64,000 nt of DNA, from the NCBI GenBank assembly GCA_009363875.1, contig CM018695.1, positions 50,391,161-50,455,160 on the forward strand, written 5' to 3'. This document shows positions 57,641-64,000 of the stretch, in pieces. Origin of the DNA: Mikania micrantha. Taxonomy: Eukaryota > Streptophyta > Magnoliopsida > Asterales > Asteraceae. The notes beneath the pieces were generated by a model, which saw nothing but the letters and a program-made list of their open reading frames with translations, was not told where the DNA came from and searched no databases. The translations under genes were made by a program, and so were the position numbers. Position 1 is the stretch's first letter; every line of letters starts with the position of its first letter.

Positions 57641-59619
57641 GCTTGGCCCATTGTTGGGTCCAATCCAACTGATGTCGGCCCACGCTTGCAAGACCCATGG
57701 TTGTTAGGTCCAAACTAATTCGGATTGGGTTGTTTAGGTGAGATCGAGTGAGGAACTTGCATGCATGGGAGTTGATCATGATTGCATGGGAAATACATGC
57801 ATGTGTGTGCATGGAGATTAACAAAGAATTTTTAGGGTTTCTAATAAAGGTTACATAGAATAATGTGAAACGAGTAAGCAAGAATCATGGGAAACAAAGT
57901 AGGGTTTACTATATGGCATTAACCTTGGGAAGATTAGGTGTTAAATATAAATGATTAGAACATCATTTGGGTTCAACATAATCGGGAAAATCATGAGAAT
58001 CAAAACAAAACAAAAATCCAAAGTTTCGAGAGATTTGGTGTGCCTACCAACACCAAATCCTTGAGAGTCCTAACAAGAACTTGTAGCTAATTTGGATAAT
58101 TCATTCGACTTATCTAAGACAAGTTTATCAAAGATATGGATCAAGAATCGTTTGAAAATTTAAAGACTAGTCATGGGTCAAGAGTTGGCTCAATGGGCTT
58201 AACCTAGGCCCAATCAACTTTAGATTTCACGCTTTATTAACTAAATGATGCTTTTATTAAAAGAAATGATTTATAAACTTATTAAGTTACATTAAATGAT
58301 GTTTCTAAATATTTAACCTAAAATGAAATAGGCTATAACAATTTAATTAAAGACTTATAGTAAGTAAATGTGGGATGAGGGTTATCAATGGGTAATAAGT
58401 TAGATCAAGTTAGATGAAATCTTAGAAACGTATTAGTAATCTAGGACACTTAGTTGCACACCGAGACAAAACCCTAGTTACGATGTCTATTATAAATACT
58501 TATCGTATGCGAATTCTCTTAAAATAACTCAGGTGCTGAAGATACTTGTGTTACAACAACGAGCACGCATTTTGGGGTAATTCAATACAAAGCAACACAA
58601 GTGAGTTCATTGCCCCTTTTCTAAACATTTTTGGTTTTAAAACGCGGGGCTGAGAAGCATGCGTAAACTGTTTTAATTAAATTGTTTACTTTAATGTTTT
58701 GATTATTATATGTTGTGTATATGAATGTTTGTTCATAATCCTAGACTTATGTTTGGGAAATCTCTATGACGAATTAACTCACAAGTTAATTAATTACTCT
58801 TTTGAGTAATACCTTAATGCTAAAACTCAAAACAAACCCTTAGTCCATCAAGCTCAAATTCAAGAATCTAAATTCAAAGTGAAATCACAAGAACCAAAGG
58901 TTAAAGATCAAATGCAATGAAATCAAATCAGGTGTGTGATCAATAAACTCAGGATCCGACTCATAAATCCATAATCATTGTGAAATCATGGAATTCTCCA
59001 GATCAGAAATCAAGTGAATCATGGGAATCATAACCGTGTGTGAATAATTGAAATAATGATTTCATTATGATATAATGAAATCATTAATACCTAAAGTAAG
59101 GTGAGTTGTCAGTTGTATGTAAATCGAGACCACGTGTAACACACGGAAAGTCCCTTCACAGTAGTAGACTCTAGTAGTCAAGCTACATGGGCAATAACTT
59201 AAACTATCAGATGAGATCAAGAAATCAAGAGAATCATGAATCAATGAAGATCATAAATCAAAGGATATCCTAAAGTCCCGACGCAAATAGTAGACCTGTA
59301 GGTTAAGCTGATATGGGCATAATCATGAAAGTCCCGACGCATACAGGTAGACTCCTTGTGAGTCATACTTGATATGCCACGTGTGAGAGGGTACAACTTG
59401 GACAACCACCAACAACTAAGTCTAATTGATTGAGTCAAATAAGGCCCGATCATCATGTCTTAGTTGTAATTAAATGATTGTTTATTAATTTATGTAATCA
59501 TTCAAATGTTATGTTTCTACAATCATTTTTGGGAAATCATGAAGACATGGTGAACTCAGGAAATCAGAGTATTTCAAATTGTGGAAATCAAATCTTTTTC
59601 ATAGTAGTGGGTGTAGGTA

Positions 59620-60010
59620 AGAATGCTTAACTATCATTAACATCAATGTCCTATGCGGCTTAGTATGTGGTGGGACGGCGTCTGGGCGGGTCGTAGGCTC
59701 GACTCAGGGGTATGCCCTATACATAAGCATACCGAGCTGGATGATACAGGTGATGTTAATGAGGTTAAGGTTGTTACCGAAGAGGTTATCAATGTTATCA
59801 TGTGTTTCAAACTATTATACATAGTGCTTTCAAATCTCAGGTGATCATAGAAGAAAATGGTAGGTAAAATGCTTAATTATCATTAACAACAATGTCCTAT
59901 GTGACTTAGTATGTGGTGGGACGGCGTCTGGGCGGGTCGTAGGCTCGACTCAGGGGTATGCCCTATATATAAGCATACCGAGTTGGATGATACTGGTGTT
60001 GATAATGAGG
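59620..60010 (+). repeat. Two tandem units near the 3' end of the solo LTR
   Basis: Two units of about 245 bp sharing GTATGTGGTGGGACGGCGTC, GGTCGTAGGCTCGACTCAGG and TATGCCCTATA. Same type as 54066-54420. Confidence 0.82.
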
Positions 60011-60971
60011 TTAAGGTTTTACCTAAAGGTTCACAAATCTATTTTTCAATAACTAAACTACATGAACTCACCAACCATGTGTTGACTTGATCTTTCTGCA
60101 TGACTTCTCAGGTGATTAACATGTCAAGTAAGAAGTCATTACTTTTGGACTAGGACTTCGGATAGAAGACTTAGTGTTTTGGACCTGCATACTTTTGAAA
60201 ACATCATTAAACAGATTATTTTGTATATCTTGTGTAAATACAAGATAGAAATTTATGATGTTTACGGTAGATTTACATTGTTAAATTATAAACGATACTG
60301 ATTTAATTTAACTTTGTAATTCTATTCTATTTAGCATTTTCTCATTTATATCATGTGCAATGTAAACAACTGATCATCATGATTATCACTCACGATATCG
60401 CGCCCCGGGAACCTTCCGCCCGACGGGGAATCCGATCCAACCCCGCCGGCTCGGGGTGTGACACCTGATGATATCGAACTTTACAAACTTATTCTCGATG
60501 TGGCACGTAGAACCCGATACTCTATTAATCGAGGGGCTGATAAAATGTATCAAGATCTTAAAACATTTTATTGGTGGCCAAGAATAAAAAAAGATGTGGC
60601 TACATATGTCGGGAATGCCTCACTTGTCTAAAGGTGAAAGCTGAACACAAGAAACCGTTAGGTCTTTTGGAACAGCCGGATATACCTAAGTGTAAGTGGG
60701 AACAGATAGCCATGGATTTCATTACTAAACTCCCACTGACTTCTAGTGGGTATGACGCCATTTGGGTCATAGTTGACAGAATGACCAAATCTACTCAATT
60801 TTTACTGATCAAAGAAACATTTACTATGGAGTGATTGGCACAGCTGTACGTCCAAGAAATCATAACAAGACATGGGGTTCCATTATCCATCTTCTCTGAT
60901 CGTGACAGTCATTTCGCGTCACGGTTCTGGAAAACGTTACAAAGGTCTCAAGGGATACACCTAAATCTCAG

Positions 60972-61168
60972 CCATGGGCGCATCTTTGTTAAGACCGGGG
61001 GGTGGGGGGACCGCCCCCTATTTTTTCATCCGTAGTGTTAATTTTTCGGCCGAAATGCGATTTTTAGTTAAAAATAGGGGTTTCGCCCCCTCGCTTCAAA
61101 AAATTAACATGTATTTTGGGTTAGAAAAATTCTCGCCCCCCCTCTCAAGTCGACCAAGCTCCACCATT
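60972..61168. mobile_element. 197-bp hAT-like insertion
   Basis: Flanked by an 8-bp duplication AATCTCAG (60964-60971, 61169-61176). Ends CATGGGCGCATC and, reversed, AATGGTGGAGC are weakly inverted. Holds runs of G and C (GGGGGGTGGGGGGACCGCCC). No coding. The 8-bp duplication suggests a hAT MITE. Confidence 0.6.
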
Positions 61169-61531
61169 AATCTCAGCACAACCTATCATCCCCAAATTGA
61201 TGGAGAGAGTGAGAAAACTAAACAAACCCTGGAAGATATGCTAAGAACTTGTGTGATAGACTTTGGAGGAGTTCGGGACACGCGCCTTCCGCTCATAGAA
61301 TTCTCCTACAACAATATCTACCATAGTCGCATCAGTTATGCGCCATTTGAAGCACTGTATGTTAGAAAATGTCGATCTCCAATTTGTTGGACTGAGGTGG
61401 GAGAAAACAGGATTACATGTCCTGAAATAATCCATGAGACGACTAACAAGATTGCGTGGATCCAAGAACGATTGAAGGCTTCTAGGGATCGTCAGATGAG
61501 CTACGTCGACAAACGTCGAAAAACGTTTATG

Positions 61532-62632
61532 GAGACCAGAACCACAGTAGGAACTAATCTTCGATAATATACAATGATGATGTCTCACATAAGGGTTAGT
61601 GGTTCTTAACTTCGTTTTCGAAAACCCTAAACTACAAACTAGATACTTTATTTTCTCAAAACCTATAATATCTTGGAGATATTTAAGTAGATGCCAAAGA
61701 CAACTTTCTGACTCTATTTGACTTGCTTGAGAAAAAGAAGAAATCCTTTTTGACATGGATTTCTTGTCAAATGTCAGGCTAGAATTTCAATCTAGATCAA
61801 TAATCTTATGACTATATATGAGTATCTTACAAAGGATAACATAGATACTTCATCGAAAAATAACTCTCGTCTCCTTGATTAAACCATTTAAATGCATCAT
61901 TTCAGTTTTGTGCTCATTTAGACCTTAATATGAATCAAATAGTCGTTAGAGTTATGTATGAACACTTGTCTGAGATTCATCACAAGTGACTATATCAATT
62001 CATACAGAAAGTACCAATTCACTTAAATACATTTAAATAGTTTGGTGATACCACATGGAGTCACCATCAATATTGAATTCATAGTTAAACTCTAACTTTG
62101 TGTGCATCAATCTCCTTTCATGTTGTAATTCAATGATTCTCATATCCTTTTGTGATAATAGACGATATTGGTGTAACGAGAGCACTCATGGGAACTTTAT
62201 TACTAACCATCTCTTCATCACTCGATGGTGTAGTATGTTCTAGTGATTTTGACTCATTATTATACACTATATCTAACATGAAGGATTAATATAAGAATAA
62301 TTTGTCTTAAATAAAACATATAAACACAATCATAACGAGGCATGAAGTGCTTGTATTACTCATGCCTAGTGGACAAAGTTTATTACTTTGACATTTTGGT
62401 AGACACTTCATGAAATTCTTGAAATGCAACTAGATCTAAGTAAAGCATGTCATCTGCATATAGATTGAAAAGTGAACATACAAATCAAACATTAGAATAC
62501 ATGCTCAAGGCATGCATATGGATTCTAGTGGTAATTGGGATACCCATTTACTATGAATTGAATTTTCATATATCATGCAAATATACGATATGCCTTATTC
62601 GAGGCATTGTACATACTTAAGTATCGTTCTCC
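61532..62632. mobile_element. 1.1-kb insertion of unknown class in integrase tail
   Basis: TTTATG occurs on both sides (61526-61531, 62633-62638), where the integrase tail is interrupted and resumes. If the duplication is TTTAT, the ends are GGAGACCAGA and, reversed, GGAGAACGAT. No ORF with recognisable domains. Could be a DNA transposon remnant or a solo LTR with worn ends. Confidence 0.45.
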
Positions 62633-63017
62633 TTTATGTTGGGATGATGTTTGGGAACAAAATTATTTTTAAAGTGTCACCCAAACTTGGTTCAAAAGTG
62701 TACATATTACAACTACCTTAGAACTCGATAGTGTACACTATCTTTTTCACATAACAAATTTCAAGGATTGTTTAGGGATGATTCATTATACATGCCTCTT
62801 GAGGAGGTTCAATTAGACAACAAGTTACACTTCATTGAGGAACGAGTCGAAATTATAGACTGGGAAATCAAAACTTTTAAAAGAAGTCGTATACAAATTG
62901 TTATATTTTCGTGCAAATGTAAATGCAAATCATAGTTCATTTGGGAAAGCGAATATCAAATGAAGCTCAAATATTCTCATATCTTTATGAGTCAATTAAT
63001 GATAGACAACACCGGTT

Positions 63018-63051
63018 GAATTTTGGGACGAAATTCTTTTAACTGGGGGAG
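63018..63051 (+). other. Hairpin plus polypurine tract of gypsy 3
   Basis: GAATTTTGGGACGAAATTC then TTTTAACTGGGGGAG. The hairpin and tract match those at 10720-10756; the one stem change gives a G-U pair in RNA. Confidence 0.75.
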
Positions 63052-63055
63052 TCTC

Positions 63056-64000
63056 TGAAACTTGTTGCAAAATTCATTTGATTTTGATAGTTGACTTTGA
63101 ATTTGATCATTGACTTTGACTTTGACCATTGACTTTGACCATTGAATTGTACTTTGACCAAGACATGTCAAATTAACTTCAACTAAGACTAAAAATTATA
63201 AATATGTGTTATACATGTCAAAATCAACATATTATGGTGTTTGATTGGTGGACAAAGAAACAACGGTAAAAACAAGGTTTTACAATGATTGTTGTAGATT
63301 TCGGTTTAACCGACACATATAGATAATACATAAAACTAAAATTAATTATAAAAACTAAAAATAACTGATAATATATACCAAGATTGTTCAAAAGTAATTA
63401 ACTAAGTAAAGTTACACAAAACTTAAGAAATGACAAATTATAAGCTAATTTAAGTTGTAGCATGTGACATATTGCACTAGAACATTTCTATTGTGTTATA
63501 AAGCATGTGACAAACCAAATTTAGAAGGTTCTAGACCTACAGAATTCGTTCAAGTGGGGAGAGGTTCAAGACTTTTCATTTTACCCCATTAAAACACATT
63601 AGCGTCACTTTTAAGCTCCATAATCACAACATCTCATTTCTTATTATTTCACACCTACAAACACAACACACTTTCTCTTTAGAATTTGGTAGAAATCGGC
63701 ATTCCATTCCCTCTCCTTCATCATTTTCAAGGCTAAGGAAGAAGAAGTTAGGCATTACAATTGTCGTTGCGCATTTCGATAAGCACTTGTGGCCTTTTCC
63801 TTGCAATTCTTCCTTCTTTTCAGTTCAATTTCTTATGCAAAATCTTTAAACATTCATACTAATATATATATATATATGAAAATATATGAATGTTCATAAT
63901 CTTCATCCATAATTGGATGTGAGAGTCAACAAAACTTAGAGGCAACCCATGAAAAGTGGTAAAAGCTCTCATTTTGAAACATTTAATTTTACAAATATTG
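63056..64000 (+). repeat. Start of the 3' LTR of gypsy 3
   Basis: Follows the polypurine tract; probable first bases TGAAACTTG. Leaves the window before its end. Seven TTGAC(C/T) cores, the W-box recognised by WRKKY factors, lie in 63091-63160. The rest is AT-rich with a C/T-rich leader-like part near 63640-63720 and a short TA repeat near 63862-63880. No gene. Confidence 0.6.

Larger units (their letters stand above)
56336..60463 (+). repeat. 4.1-kb solo LTR inside gypsy 3 integrase
   Basis: Starts TGTAACATCAGTGCCGG and ends GGCTCGGGGTGTGACA, with a perfect 5-bp duplication CCTGA (56331-56335, 60464-60468). The integrase reading continues on the far side. GATGACAACTAATGTCATC (57002-57020) is a palindrome at the promoter position. 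No internal element sequence is left, so recombination between two LTRs probably removed it. Confidence 0.92.
60464..63005 (+). pseudogene. Integrase and C-terminal tail of gypsy 3
   Basis: After the solo LTR, the zinc-finger region (YQDLKTFYWWPRIKKDV near 60551) and core motifs follow: MDFITKLP near 60715, FSDRDSHFASRFW near 60895, and DGESEKTKQTLE near 61200 for the D, D, E triad. A frameshift near 60612, TGA near 60833 and the 197-bp insertion interrupt it. A 1.1-kb insertion splits the region after DKRRK. The tail resumes at about 62639 (KVSP, then LPLEEVQLDNKLHF-like sequence near 62790) and a degraded chromodomain-like end at 62890-63005. Dead. Confidence 0.82.
49168..64000 (+). mobile_element. 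Decayed Ty3/gypsy element carrying later insertions, gypsy 3
   Basis: Pieces in order: presumed 5' LTR tail to 50389, a primer-site-like sequence (AGGTATCAAACCTAAGG), gag, protease-RT-RNase H, integrase, pol tail, polypurine tract and the start of a 3' LTR that leaves the window. Insertions are an LTR (50836-54468), a solo LTR (56336-60463), 197 bp (60972-61168) and 1.1 kb (61532-62632). The left limit is uncertain. Numerous stops and shifts make it the oldest gypsy element here. Confidence 0.7.

Noticed and set aside
63624..63806. 60-residue minus-strand frame
   Set aside because: Lies within the LTR leader of gypsy 3; composition and context do not support a gene.

Overview
The window reads as repeat-dense nuclear DNA from a flowering plant. 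The retrotransposons have plant-type primer sites complementary to initiator tRNA-Met, plant Ty3/gypsy and Ty1/copia protein signatures, plant Helitron and hAT termini, and pieces of plant genes. The repeat style (multi-kilobase gypsy LTRs ending GGGTGTGACA, a copia element with a long second reading frame) suggests a composite (Asteraceae) such as the lettuce/sunflower/chrysanthemum group, but that is inference. Only one intact-looking host gene was found: a single-exon four-transmembrane protein at 45828-46349 with a TATA box and four mitotic MSA-like promoter elements.

Layout. 1-20732: a decayed SIRE-like Ty1/copia element (pol, long noncoding spacer, a large second ORF, truncated 3' LTR). 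A complete, young 11.7-kb Ty3/gypsy element (2010-13709, target duplication CAAGT, 3-kb LTRs) splits its reverse transcriptase. 20733-28672: a minus-strand gypsy element that has lost its 3' end, followed by an LTR fragment to 29193. 29194-33030: a degenerate inverted-repeat element, AT-rich DNA, and gene fragments from eIF3a and a P-type Ca2+-ATPase. 33037-36106: a PIF/Harbinger-type Myb/SANT-like pseudogene split by a solo LTR, with a hAT element (36378-37439) and a SINE (37567-37842) downstream. 40021-40420: a fold-back element. 40701-44035: a 3.3-kb solo LTR. 44114-45391: a Helitron inside a Helitron. 45425-46349: a SINE and the host gene. 46894-48288: a second hAT element with a Helitron inside it. 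49168-64000: a badly decayed gypsy element broken by two large LTRs, a 197-bp hAT-like insertion and a 1.1-kb insertion.

The most interesting pattern is not a gene. Three unrelated LTR types each carry a cluster of short imperfect palindromes just upstream of a TATA box. Within each cluster the outer arm bases change in compensating pairs, so the hairpin is kept while the sequence varies. The copia element repeats this palindrome-plus-TATA module a second time, inside the element, directly upstream of its second ORF, which suggests an internal promoter. A fourth LTR family has a different strong palindrome at its promoter position in each of three copies. The clusters of target-site duplications allow a clear order of insertion events. 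Coordinates of element ends were read by eye from terminal motifs and flanking duplications.
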